Assembly (NCBI GenBank): GCA_003290165.1
Contig: QNQO01000531.1
Span: 434,001-498,000, forward strand
DNA: 64,000 bases
Origin: Berberis thunbergii
Taxonomy: Eukaryota; Streptophyta; Magnoliopsida; Ranunculales; Berberidaceae
Direction of reading: 5' to 3'
Shown here: one piece after another, positions 46,158 through 58,402 of the stretch
Layout: every line of letters starts with the position of its first letter
How positions within the stretch are numbered: the stretch's first letter is position 1
The notes under the pieces: generated by a model
What the model saw: only the letters and a program-made list of their open reading frames with translations
What the model was told of the DNA's origin: nothing
Databases searched by the model: none
Made by a program: the position numbers and the translations under genes

Positions 46158-46837
46158 CCGAAAAGTGGAACATTGATCACATTACATTGATTAACTTATA
46201 GAACCTACCCTTTTAAATACGATTCAAATATAGGTTTACTTTGGTTTTTGATTGCACTTGGCATCATCGATTGTGATTTTGTGAAAAAGCCATTTTTTAT
46301 TATTTACAAAATGAAATGATATCTGAGTCTTCCTCTCCGATCGAAACAGTGATCTGCTTCGATTAGAGTACTGGTTCTTCCTGCCAAACCAATCGATTTG
46401 AGCACTGCTCTTCCTCTCTGATCAGAGCACTAGTCCTCCCTGCTGGAAACCCATTGTTACCATTAACATGAGAAGAACACTTCGGAGTTCAAAGGCAAGA
46501 ATTTACAGTGAAGTCTGTACTCTCTAGTAGCACAACTGATCAAAGTTAACCCAATAGCAAATCATGAAATATTTGCAACACTCGACTCTCAGCCAAAGCT
46601 CAGCTTGATTGCTAGATTGTGCTAAAATTTAGTGTGGACTTTAACCTAGGAGGTTTTAAGCTTCATTTATTATGTTTAGATTAGGAGGTTTATGTTTAGA
46701 AACACCGAAATATGTTTACAAGTATAGGTTTATGTTTTAACCTATAAAAATTCAGCTCGCTTTTCAAAAAAAAAAAAAAACACTGAAATGTTTCTTAAAA
46801 AAAGTCCGAAAATTGACCCGACAAATGAAATCACAAT
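46158..46837. other. Intergenic DNA
   Basis: Probably includes 3'UTR of the DDR4-like gene. No other gene or element recognised up to the LTR at 46838. Confidence 0.5.
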
Positions 46838-47521
46838 TGATGATATACCAAAATGGTCACAGCCTTGAGCCATATACGTGTCATGATGATTTCGAGGAAT
46901 TACGGGCCCCAACATTAGCCCAACACGACAACACTGATCCGGCCCAAGTGGTTCTAAGCCCGCCCAATGCAGTCCGCCAAACGGACTCGAACTCTTACAG
47001 CTTGCTAAGTCCACAGGTCTCACAGCTATCCTCAATACTCGTAAGCCTTGTTAAGGCAAATATCTCGAGGATCAGCTTCGAACAGGCAATTACATCAGCT
47101 TTCCGCTTTTAACTAGGAAGCAAATACCAGAGTATATATCACGCACGGAAACTTCTTTTTACAGATTACTATGAGATTTGGAACTATCTCCCGTCTATCT
47201 AGGAGCACCGGGCTAACAGAGAATTCCCCTTCTATAATACAACTCCTAATTAGAGAATGATTTCCACGAATATCTCCTTAAATTACGCCATCGATGGTCT
47301 GGTCGAACCAGAATTCCTGCACTATAAATAAGACATGAGGTTGATAAGCTAAGGTACGTTACAAATTCCTTGTTTACAACATTACACTTTCCTCAGATTC
47401 CTGTCTGACTTTAGCATCAGAGTGTCATCGACCACCACAACGGTGCTCCGTGGCTCAAGTGCATTTCTTATGCAGGTCAGCAGAACTAGGTCAAAGCAGG
47501 GAGCGAAAAACGACTGCATCA
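46838..47521 (+). repeat. Tat-like 5' LTR
   Basis: Direct repeat of 55000-55686. Contains a TATA-like CACTATAAATAAGAC near 47320, the probable promoter of the element. Confidence 0.92.
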
Positions 47522-47595
47522 GTTTTGCGCTGTCCGTGGGGACGAAAAAGTTCCTATCCTTTCACTAGCATCATCTCCCTTCAAAATACAGAGAG

Positions 47596-48833
47596 ATGGT
47601 AACCACTAGATCACACAACAACGAAGAACAAGGGGACACATCAAACGCTCTAACTAGTACTATACCCCTGTTCTCCATAGTGCCAGTATTGCACGAGCAA
47701 TAAACTCACGCCCCCATGCCAGCAAAAACAACGATGGACCCTGGGATAGATATGTTGTCATCTCAAATACAGCAAATCGCTAAAACGGTTGAGGCTCTCG
47801 CTCGGCAAAACCCTTCACCCGCTAATGGAGATCAGGAACAACACATGCCTCTGTCTCCCGAGGACGACAAAGAGCAGGCATAGGAGAGTCAGGCCCTTGC
47901 TAGTTCTCACTAGACCAGAAGAAGTGGCGCAATTAACACGGAACCGACTGCCAGGGTAGACAAGCTTGGCTCTCAGAACCCCTTCGCGGAGGGACATGCG
48001 ACCCATATGTACTATACCGTCTCTCACCCCCACCTTTCGTGAACCATATTATGAACGAGGCCTTTCCAAAGAAGTTCACACCTCTGAAACTCGTCTTCTA
48101 CGACGGGACCACCGACCCATTCGACCACCTGTGTCATTATCAACATGTAATGGCCCTCAAGGAAGGATTCGAATCGGTGATGTGCTGAATTTTTCCCACA
48201 AGCCTGAAGAAGACAACACTAACGTGGTTCCACAACCTCCCGCCGAGGTCGATCAACTCCTTCGAGGAGTTGGCGAAGGAATTCCTGACGTGTTTCATGA
48301 GAAGTCAGTGTTTTTGAAAAGGCCCACAATACATACTCAATCTGAAACATAGGTCCCATGAGATGCTCAGAGAGTATGTCACACGCTTCAACGACGAGTT
48401 GACACTCATTGATTGTTGCAGCGATGACACATCCGTCACAGCTTTCAATGCGAACCTAAAGGAAGAAAAGCACTACGAAGACCTCACCTTGGAACCCCTT
48501 TTAGACATGATGGAGCTCCTCAAGAGCACCCAAAAGTACATTACTTTAGAGAAGTTGAAGACTGTTAAAAGGGAAACCGAATGTGAGAAGAAGCCTTCCG
48601 CTCCTAAAGACAAGAAGGAGGGAAAGAGACGTGAGGATAAAGAAAGGAGCAAGAGGAAGCATAATGACAACAGGTCGGACCCTGGCCGGGCCAGGTCAGA
48701 AAAAACATCAAATAGTTGGATCCAAAGCCATGACACTCTCAATTCTAGCCTGTCGGACGTACTAAACTCCATAAAAAATTGGGAAGATCTGAAGTGGCCC
48801 CCAAAGCAGCGTAGAGACCCCTCTAAGGTATGA
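47596..48833 (+). pseudogene. Gag region of the Tat-like element
   Basis: The frame begins at the ATG at 47596 (MVTTRSHNNEEQ, a usual start for this gag type) and stops near 47701. Gag homology then continues in shifted frames: the capsid-like segment at about 48110-48310 (TDPFDHLCHYQHV, then MALKEGFE and a TWFHNLPPRSI block) and 48363-48833 (REYVTRFNDELTLI, then a lysine-rich tail). Gag packages the RNA and forms the particle. Stops and frameshifts rule out an intact product. Confidence 0.8.
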
Positions 48834-49162
48834 GATTGAGTATTGGATCCACAAGGGCAAGCTAAAAGAATTTCTAAACTCTAAAAAATGATCAGAGCGA
48901 TCCAGGGACGGGGGGAGTCAGTCAAAGAAATAAAAAAGGAGACTCCGGGCATAATCTATGTCCTTCATGGAGTTGAACCGAATAGATACCAGTCGCACAT
49001 GTCTCGCAAGCGAATTCTATAGGAGATGCAGGCACAACTTGCTACTCGAGGGTTAAGAGCCTCATTCCCACCTTGACCTTTACGGACAAGGACCTCGAAG
49101 GAGTCCGAGCGTCACGCAATGATGCCCTAATCATCTCGGTTTCCATTGCCAGGTGAGAAGTT

Positions 49163-49936
49163 ATGAAAGCCCTGGTGGACACAGGGAGCTCGCTCAACGT
49201 CCTATTTTACGACACGTCCCAAAATATGGACCTCAATGAAGATAACCTGTTGTCTTCAAACTACCCGCTGATTGGATTCAACAAAGATAAATGCTTCCCG
49301 ATCAGAAAGATAAGGTTAACAGTAGTGGCAAGGGGACCACAACTGAGAAAAGTCATGTTTCTGTACTTCATGGTAGTAGATGCACCATCTACCTACAACC
49401 TTATCTTGGGAAGACCATGGCTCCATCAGATGGAGACAATAGTCTCCGCCCTTTACCAGCGTGTTAAGTACACCGCTAACCACTCTAAAAGAACAATACG
49501 TGGAGACCAACCTACGACACGAGTCTATCATTATGCTGCATTGAAGAAAATAAAATGTTCCCAGATCCAACCGGGTCCCACAGTGCAATATGAACCAGAA
49601 CCAGACCTAGTGATTTTAGCCGCACCACTCCACTCGCTCGAGATCCCAAAAACAGTGGCTCACTTCAGAGAAACGAGACAATCAAGCTGTACGGGAGCAA
49701 TCCGCTCTTCAACCCAGCAGAATGGAGAGATTAGTGTAAGTAGGAATACAACCCCCCGACATTCCATCGACGCGAAGATTTATCCCCCACAAGGCTTACT
49801 CTTTAGTAGCCTTTGTGACATCACCGAAGTTCAACAATCGACAATCGGGGGCCTCATGACAAGTCACAACCAGATACGGCCAACTCACGCACTCGATTTG
49901 GTGGACCGGGTGAACTTGGGACAAGTATTAGGTTGA
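49163..49936 (+). pseudogene. Aspartic protease region of the Tat-like element
   Basis: An open frame of 257 aa contains the retropepsin active site ALVDTGSSLNVLFYD near its start and the downstream YNLILGRPWLHQM block that closes the fold. The DTG triad is intact. The gag-side connection is broken, and nothing resembling reverse transcriptase follows, so this is the last recognisable sense-strand domain of the element. Confidence 0.85.
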
Positions 49937-52439
49937 CACAGGTAGAGTGCACCTTCTCGCTGTAGGGACGAGAATGTCGTTCAGGAGTCAATGGCCCAAT
50001 CCAATGGACTATGTTCAACTCCTCTCAGTCTCGAAATCCCGAATTCCAACGCAAAACGAGACAACAGGGTTAATCGTGGTGGTGGAGGCAACCACTCAGG
50101 AGTTGGGCGATGTTGTTATCTCTTAGATTAAACGCTCTGGAGCAGCTACAAGGCACCAACGCATAAATGACAGACTCTTCCCTTAGAAGAGAATTTGTAC
50201 TTCTTCTCTGCAATATGAGAAGAAATTACGAGATCTTAGCGAATCAACTACATGCCCACCCATAATAGGAAACCACACATAACAATGATTATCATGGTGC
50301 TCGATTAGTGCAAATGCTAGAACATTCAAAGACCCCAATGATGGAGATCTCCCTTTAGGCTTTGGAAAACCCAAAGCATTTTCTTCAAGCAAGAATATTT
50401 TAGGAGATATGCTCTGCAGAAGATAGTGGTTACAACAATTGAGGAACACCATTATATAGACATAATGGTTCACCAAATGGGCTATTTGGCATTAACTATC
50501 AGCGTTGAATACCATATAGGAAACGAGGAGGCGACAGTTCCCGAGAAAACTGCGCAGACCACGTTCATCCAATTAATGGTGTTGCACACAACCCCATCAA
50601 TTGAGAGGGAGTGACCGATACTCAACCATCTTGCAGTCTACGCCGTACACGTGCTAGCATGCGATCTACGTCGTACGCGAGGCGTAATTTGTGCAAGAAA
50701 CCCTAGCTCTCCCTCTGCAGACCCATGGGGCTCGACCCACTATTCAAACAATATCCTACTAGATGCCTGACATGAGCACTAGAAGTCCTTGTCAATTTTG
50801 ACACTCGGATCATGCATGCGGATCACCAGCTGATTTAAGGTAATTTTGTCTGCACAATGCACTACTCTCGCGGACATAAGTTTGCACACCCTCAAGTAGA
50901 CAAAACCTTTCCCCAACCAGGTAAGCTTAGTTAGCCGAGGCTGATGACGACAACTTATAGTTCATCCCGACACCTTGTCCGCCTAGCGCGAATCTCGATG
51001 GTCTAGGAAGTGGGAGTCTAATCAGTGCTATCACGCCTGGTGACGACAACTCGCCAGGGATCATTGTCCCCTTTGCAGTCAATAGTCGCTGAACCCGATC
51101 AGATAAGGCTAGCTGGTGACGACTTACAACAAAAACTTCTGATCAAATCCCAGATCTGTATCCATCATTGCACGGGTGTAGATGGTTTGGAAGGCTGGAG
51201 CCTAGTCAATCCTAAACTGATTACGACGGCTCACCGTGGGATCACTGTTTTTCATCCTGGCCGCCGAACTACCAACCCTGAACTTGTAGCACCAACTGCG
51301 TGGGTGTAGATGGTTTGGAAGGCGGGAGCCTAGTTAGTCCCACATTGATTACGACAGCTCGCCGCAGGATCACTGCTTTTTAGCCTGGCCGCCGAATTAC
51401 CAACCCTGAATTTGTAGCCCCCCACTACGTGGGTGTAGATGGTTTAAATGGTGGGAGCCTAGTCAGTCTCGAATTGATTCTGAAGGTTTTCCATGGGGCC
51501 CGCTTTTTAGCTTGGTCGCCGAACCTCTTAGTCTCAAACTTGTAGCCCCCATTGCGCGGGTATAGATGGTTCGAAAGGTGGGAGACTAGTCAGTCCTTGA
51601 CTGATGTCGACAACTTGCAATGGGATCGTTGTTCTTCAGCATGGCCACCAAATCCTTATTCCCCGAACCTGTAGTCCACCCTGTTTGGACATAGATGGTT
51701 CGGAAGGTGGCAGCCTTAAGCAGCTCATCACGCGATCACCACTCTATTTCGAAGTAGCGGTCGCAAAGATAAATCACAACTCAGTCAGTATCCTCACGCT
51801 CAAACGAGGTGACATTCTATTATCAGCAAAGGCCACTCACACCAACACACGGACAAGTGCTACATAGAATGCTAATCCAAGCTTACGACGCCTGACTCGG
51901 TACAAACGCTTTGATGCGTACACTCAGCTATCACAACTCGCTTATAGTGGTGGCTACAGCCGACAAATCAGACAAGTGAGATAAGCCCCCAAAAGCTTAT
52001 TTTAAGGACGAGATACAACCCGGGTAACGCAACCCACGACTAAGTTGTCCGCGACATGCCAATTGTTGGACATGGCTATGAAATAGTGATTTTGAGTCAC
52101 TCGCAACATAAACGATCAAGCTCTCGACTGCAAACAGATTGCTTTCCTACCAATCCAATAAGTTTATGCCAAAGTAAGCGACAAGGCAAACGGAAGACAC
52201 AAGATAGGGATAACGAGCACAAAAAGGATACAGAACGTATTTAAGATAAAAAAATTTTCATTAACAATCAAAGCAAAATGGTACTAGTATACAAAGTTTA
52301 CTCCTTATCAGGAGAGGGTACATAAACAAAAGAGCTAAGCTTAACAGAGGAATGAGTTGGAGTCGCGTCCATACGCACCACGACCTGAGCATTAGGATCC
52401 AAATTGCCCTCATTGACCAATGACGCAAAGGCAACGGAC
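49937..52439. other. Non-coding middle of the Tat-like element
   Basis: No coding domain. It contains the tandem array (50997-51720) and replaces the reverse transcriptase/integrase part expected here. Confidence 0.6.
50997..51720 (+). repeat. About 128-bp tandem array inside retrotransposon
   Basis: Units beginning GATGGTTTGGAAGG start at 51181, 51309, 51438, 51565 and 51694 (spacing 127-129 bp), with a longer related unit from 50997. Shared inner phrases are GGGAGCCTAGT, GATCACTG and a CCGAA-CC...TTGTAGC block. Units differ by roughly a fifth of positions by eye. Confidence 0.9.
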
Positions 52440-52443
52440 AAGT

Positions 52444-54733
52444 CTACATACGACATCTTCTTATATCAGCCAAGATCCCATTCCGGATGCCCTCTTTGTT
52501 CATCGGCGCTAACAGCTTCAGTCTGTCGTGTACAACCCAACGAAACGTGTACTTGCCTTGTTCCCGCAGAAGCTCTTCCTCGCGCGACTTCGCATCAGCA
52601 AGTTCACACTGTAATAACTCCAACTTGCCAGTCAACGCATCAATCTGAGACTGCTCTGTACCCAAATTGCTCTTTACAACACTGAGCTCATGCTTCTATT
52701 ATTTGAGGTGGTCCTCGACCTTCCTCGCCTCCTGAGCATTGAATTCCACGTTGACATCTAATTGTTGTTTCTGAGTAGCCCAATCAGCCTCCTTTAAGGC
52801 ATTCTCTTCAGTAAGAAACCACAGTTTAGAATGCGCCTCAGCCGCAGCTTCCTGCGCAACTTCCATGTCTCGGTAGGTCCGATCCAAATTCTGCTTCAAT
52901 CTGTTCCTCGTGGACACCATCTCCGCTAGATCATACTCAAGGGCTTCCAGGCAAACCCTTGAGTCTTAGCAACCATGGCTGATTGTTCCAACCTCTTCTT
53001 CTTAGTCTGCTTATTCAACAGATCAATTTCATAAAACGCGTCAGAATACAACGCTTGCATGTGCGAGAAGACACGCTCCATGGTGTACACTCTCTCACGA
53101 GCCGCCTCGACTTTTGTCACAGCAACAACCACCTAGCTCAAGTGACACATACCCAACATAAGGTACTTTAAACCCTTATCCATACACCTTTCTAGCGTAT
53201 CCTCCTCAGGTTTTGGAGTGAAATCCATCAGCCAACTATGACGCCTGCTTATGCTTCCTCGAAGCATACTCCACGTCAACCTCCTAGTGCCAAAAATGAG
53301 TGCTCATCCTCACTAAGTCCAGGGCAAACATGCTTATCTGCACATCCAGGTGAAGCTCTCCCGAATTAGGAATTACACCAGGTTCTCTTCCGTAACCTTT
53401 CCTTTGTCACGAACAACCAACCCTTTAGTGCCAGACAGCTTAACAGGATTCGAAGGAAAGGGAGGAAGAGGCTTATCCAATGGACCCTCCAACATCTTGA
53501 GATGCGGCCTGGAATGAAACGGTGAATAGTGCGAACTACGAGAAACTTGGCTTGTCACCACGACCACTATCAGACACCACACCAATGGGATGATCACATT
53601 CCAGAAATTCAGGTGGGTCTTCACAGGAACCCTTTATCGGAATGGCTCTGTGTGAATCGACACCGGTAGAAGCCGCTATTGCAACCCGCATCAAGTGCTC
53701 ACTCAAAGCTTTCGCCTATGCAACACTAAGATTCGACATGTCTTCAACCCCTGCAAATTGTAAGTGGTCATTCTCCCAGCCAGATACATTGGCCTCCGCC
53801 CTGACGGGCTGATCAGACTCACGCTCTTCACTTACATGAGCATGTCATTTTGGAGTCGACCCAGTTCTGATGTGGGACCTCTTCAAACTCACAAAGGAGG
53901 CAAACATCTCAGACGACTCTTTCGTGTCTAGAGGAGGTCCCATATTCGGACTTAACTTGCGACGTTTGGTAAAGAGTGGGGCCACGTGCTAGTTGTCCCA
54001 CAACTTGCTCGAATGAAGTTGGGAATGCATATGACATCCGCCACATTCCTCGTTGACAAGCCGCAGAATGTCTCCATAGTGTTTTGTTCCTCTAGTGTAA
54101 GAGGAGTAGTGGGAAACCGTCCTGTGAAGAAACACAAGCAACAATTTGCATCCAATCAAGCACAATGAAATCAGAAGAAAAAGTTGTACTTACGAAGTGG
54201 CTTGAACTCCCGCTCGAGCGGACAACCCTTGAACTGGAAGTACTTTGAATCCGCAAGGGCCAAGAAGCAATACTTCTGTTAGAACTTGAAGTCATCTGGC
54301 AGGTTCGCAAAGCAAGTAGGCAACGTCATTTTATAGACAACGTTACTCCAACCGAGGAGAAGTCAGCAATTGGATCACTCGTGAAGTCACGCGGACGCCA
54401 GCTTCCTTCGCCTTAATCAGAATGAGAAGAATGATCCCGTATCCATTAGGCCCCAATTGGGCCGGAGGAATCCCAAGGAAGTCCAAGAATTCCCAAATCA
54501 CATCCAGAACGGGAAAGCGTATTCCAGTTTGGAACATCCCAGGATGCAAGCAGATGAACCTTTGATAGCGACATTAGCGTCTTGTCGCCCTTCAAAACAG
54601 ACAATGACATGTCCTCGGGGACCCCAAACTTCGTACGAATTTCAGCAAGGCCAGATTAAAAAAGTATTATGTCTTCGAAAAAGTTAAGGCCCCTGACCAA
54701 AGTTGAATCATCAAGAAGGTTTTGTTGAGCCAT
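52444..54733 (-). pseudogene. Antisense accessory ORF, 'putative gypsy type transposon' domain plus coiled coil
   Basis: Reading on the strand opposite to gag, homology starts at ATG 54733 (MAQQNLLDDSTLVRGLNFF), passes a stop near 54656, and includes LAEIRTKFGVPEDM and a segment at 54549-54343 (GMFQTGIRFPVLDVIWEF, then LGIPPAQLGPNGYGIIL). This pattern resembles the plant domain filed as putative gypsy type transposon / Transposase_28 (PF04195). Downstream pieces at 53132-52926, 52920-52699 and 52665-52444 are rich in heptad-like Ala/Glu/Lys/Leu stretches and look like coiled coil. Extra antisense ORFs at this position are known in Tat-lineage elements. Their function is unknown. This copy is interrupted by several stops and shifts. 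Confidence 0.7.
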
Positions 54734-54999
54734 GAAGAAGATGAACAATATTTTCAATTAGAAGATGAACAAGGCAATATCTTTAAAAGCAAATAAAGCA
54801 GAAGAGTTAGTCTCCACACAACATATGACCTAAATAGGGATTAGGTTCCCGCCTCCTTTTCTGCTGAACCGACGCACGTTCAATAAATGTAGCGCGTGGC
54901 TCGAGCAACGATTCAGACTCAATCATCATAAGTGGTGTATCTTTACAAGAAATGACTTAGTGAACCAATGTGATGGCCCACTAACTCGGGGGGAGTAGC

Positions 55000-55686
55000 T
55001 GATGATACACCAAAATGGTCAAAGCTCTGAGCCATACATGTGTCATGATGATCTCGATGAATTACGGGCCCCAGCATCTGCCCAACACTGATCTGGCCCA
55101 AGCGATTCTAAGCTCACCGAATGTAGTTTGCCAAACAGAATCGAACTCTTACAGCTTGTTAAGCTCACATGTCTCATAGCTATCCTCAATACCGGTAAGC
55201 CCTATTAAGGCAAATATCTCGATGATCAGTTTCAGACAGGCAATTACAACAACTCTCTGCTTCCAACTAGAAAGCAAATACCAGAGTACATATCACGCAT
55301 GGAAACTTCCTCTTACGGATTATCCTGAGATTGTGAACTATCTCCCTCGTATCTAAGAGCACAGAGCTAACAGAAAAATTCCCTTTTATAGCACAACTCC
55401 TAATTAGATAAGGATCTCCACGAATATCTCCTTTTTAAATTACCCACGCCATCGATGGCCTGGTCAAACCAGGACTCCTGCACTATAAATAAAACATGAG
55501 GTTGGTGAGCTAAGGTGCGCTACAAATTCCCTGTTTACAACATTACACCTTCCTCAGATCCCTGTCTGACTTTAGCATCGGAGTGCCATCAGCCATCACA
55601 ATGGTGGTCCATGGCTTACGTGCGTTCCTTGTGCAGGTTAGTAAGCACAATTAGGTCAAAGCAGAGAGCGAAAAATGACTGCATCA
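55000..55686 (+). repeat. Tat-like 3' LTR
   Basis: Direct repeat of 46838-47521, preceded by the polypurine tract and followed by the ACAAT target duplication. Confidence 0.92.
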
Positions 55687-55841
55687 ACAATCCTTGCTTG
55701 GCATCAGTTTGGATTAGTTGTTTGCCTTTATTGTTTATGTTTGTATAGGCTTGACAGAGGATTGGGACAGGATTCAACTGAGAGAGTAGTAAATTATTTC
55801 GTTGGAAATTCTTTTGTTTGGTATTGTGTCGTTTTTTGAAC

Positions 55842-57214
55842 TAGGGATGGCAGTGGGGCGGATTTTCACGGATATCTGCCTCACCCGCTCCGTTTGGGGC
55901 GGTTTTGATTATGGCTAAACGAATTTCGGGGCGGACGCGGATATCCAAATAGCATTCGTCAAATATTCGGGGTGGATACGGATTTTACCATATCCGCCCC
56001 ACGGATATCTGTTTAAGTATTGAAATTACATAAATGCTCCTGTCATTAAAAGGAAAAATTCCCTAACCCTAATTACCCATTCCGTCTCTCATCTCTCATA
56101 CTCACTTTGCCTCTTTGATTTTTTCATACTCTCTCAAATTTTCTCTTCTCTATCTCGCATCTCAAACCCTATCAGATCCAAATGGGATCTCTTTCTCATT
56201 TTCAATGGCGTCCATCTCATCCTCAATTTCTCTTCTCCGGTTTCAATCTTTCTCGTTTCAGCTGGATTAGCCAACGGAGGAGGAGGGCTACCACTGTGTT
56301 CGTTGATTGGGAAGGATGGTGGAGGCAGTAGGTCCGGGCTAGGTATGGGCTTCGACGGGTCTTCTTTGGGTGTAGAGGAGGAGGTGGCACTGTTGGTTGA
56401 TTAGTGGTCGGAAGATGAAGGTTTGTTGGTGGATTCCCACCTGGATTTGCGGCGGTGGAAAGCGGATGAGGATGGTTTTCCCTTAGGTTTCCTTCTGCCA
56501 TCTTCAACGAAAAAATAAGATGGGGCTACCCCCTTGGATTCTCAAGTTGAATATCTCCAATTTCACCGTATCCAAATTCAAGAAAGTCATCTTTATCCTA
56601 AATCGAACTAGCCACACTAGGTTTCGGAGGTCCTTCACCATAGTCCTTCTCATCCTTCCACCACCACCAACAACAAATCGTAGCTATTCCTCAACCACAT
56701 CATCAACACCACCAACAACAACAACCGCAACCAATTTCAATCGTTCCTCACAAACGCAAACCTTAACTCTGGATTTCACAAAGCCTAATTTGCTCACTCT
56801 GAATTCAAATCACAGCGAAGTCTCAACCAGTCAGTTCACTCATAGCCGGTCTCTTCAAACACTTCTTCCTTCTTGTCTTCGATCACTGCCGATGGAAGTG
56901 TTTCGAATGGCAATCAGGGTTCATCCATGTTTGTCGAATATCAGTCTGGTTCGCTCTTATGTATTTGGGTTCTTTTGATTGAGTTTTGATTGCTTTGTGA
57001 TTTGGGGCGGATCGGGGCGGGGAACCAACAACCACCACAAAAATTGCAAAACTATAAATTGATTGGCGGGGCAGGGCAGATATCCGCCAATCCGTGTGGG
57101 GCGGAGATGGTTTTTAAATAAAAAATACAAACGGATTGGTGGGACGGATTTGGGGATCCACAATCAATGATGGCGAGGATGGATTTGCTCAAGTCCGTCC
57201 CGTTGCAATCCCTA
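55842..57214. mobile_element. hAT-like non-autonomous element with internal insert
   Basis: Termini are TAGGGATGGCAGTGGGGCGG (left) and the complement, GTTGCAATCCCTA (right). GC-rich subterminal repeats carry GGATATCCG- and GGGGCGGA-type phrases at both ends. Flanking octamers TTTTGAAC (55834-55841) and TTCTGAGC (57215-57222) match at six of eight positions, fitting an aged hAT duplication. The middle (about 56050-56980) has gene-like composition, including a leader-like CT-rich stretch and a Thr/Ser-rich open frame at 56520-56978, but no recognised domain and no transposase. Confidence 0.72.
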
Positions 57215-57222
57215 TTCTGAGC

Positions 57223-58402
57223 TGAACAACCCATAAGTCAATGACTTGGCACTTATCATAATGCGATATTGCAGTATGGGAAGGAAATGGCCTTTGAAAA
57301 TGAGGAGCACTAGGCTATGAATAAGTGCGAGAGTAAATATTTCTTCCTTTATGAAAATTGAAATGTCATTTGCATGAAAAAAAAATCAAATATTAATACA
57401 AGTAAAAGTTTAGCTTTTTTTCTAGAAAATTAAATTTTCATTTGCATAAAAAAAACTACTGACATGTCATTTGCCTGAAAAAAGTGTGAGAGCCTAGCTT
57501 TCATGTATGAAAATTGAAAGGTCGTTTTGCATGGAAAAAAAATGATAATACAAAGTCTAGCTTTTTTATATGAAAATTGAAATGTCATTTGCATAAAAAA
57601 AAAAAACTAAGAATAAAAAAAATGGAGGTGCGGGAAATCATATGAGCTACACCCCCACATATGAAGAGAAAAAATAGCTCTATTATATCACTTATATACC
57701 CCAAATATGAAAATAATAATAAATTTTAATAGCTTATTTATATGAACCTAATATCTGGAAAAAAAAACACATGTACACAAAAAGAGTTTACTCCATTTCC
57801 CTATTTTTTTTCAAATGTTTTGGTGTAATTCATTAGCTTAAAGGGTTGTTTCATGGAGTTACGCATGCTGGAAAAAAAGAACTTCCCAATTACTGTTTTT
57901 ATTTACTTTTAATAATTTATAAAAGCTTTCAAACTGAATTTACTGTTTGGGTAGGAGTATTTATTCCGCCAAATCTCAGCAATGAACGCTCTTGGTAAAT
58001 GAAAATGGTGAAACAATTGGTTGCCAAGCATTTTTGAAATTAAAACCATTCAAAGAAATGATATATACAACATTAACAAGGTGTTACCAACTATGAGAAT
58101 ATATTGAGATTTGGGATGAGGAGAACAAGTGAGGTAAATCCCCAAAAGGTTGTTCCATGAAATTAAATAAAAAAATAAAATAAAAATTTGATTGCGTAAC
58201 GTGTGGATTAATTAGTGTCAAGAACTAAGAGACAAACTTCACAGTTTTTATTAGAGAGAATATAGAACCTGGGGCTGGGGGAGAGAGAAGAGAAAAATAT
58301 TGGAATTTTTACATACAAAATAAAAAAAAGCAATTTGTTTGGAGACATGCATTTTGGCCTAAGCCATAGTACAATTACAAAGTTTGAGCGCCAAGTCTTA
58401 TG
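57223..58402. other. AT-rich intergenic DNA with short direct repeats
   Basis: ATGAAAATTGAAATGTCATT followed by TGCAT and a poly-A run recurs about four times between 57350 and 57605. No gene recognised. The last part may be 3'UTR of the OVATE gene. Confidence 0.55.

Larger units (their letters stand above)
46838..55686 (+). mobile_element. Ty3/gypsy Tat-like LTR retrotransposon lacking pol
   Basis: LTRs 46838-47521 (684 bp) and 55000-55686 (687 bp), both TGATGATA...CATCA, are flanked by a perfect 5-bp duplication ACAAT (46833-46837 and 55687-55691). A polypurine tract GGGGGGAG lies just before the 3' LTR. After the 5' LTR comes TTTTGCGCTGTCCGTGGGGA, resembling the primer-binding region of Tat/Athila elements. 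Internal order: gag, aspartic protease, long non-coding region with a 128-bp tandem array, then an antisense accessory ORF. Reverse transcriptase, RNase H and integrase are absent, so movement would need help from a complete relative. The two LTRs have clearly diverged, so the insertion is not recent. Confidence 0.92.

Noticed and set aside
45506..46180. 224-aa serine-rich open frame on the minus strand
   Set aside because: It is the mirror of the Asp/Glu-rich tail of the DDR4-like gene; low-complexity GA-rich codons leave the opposite strand open by composition.
56520..56978. 152-aa Thr/Ser-rich frame as a host gene
   Set aside because: It lies inside a transposon, lacks any known domain and has no splice or promoter support.
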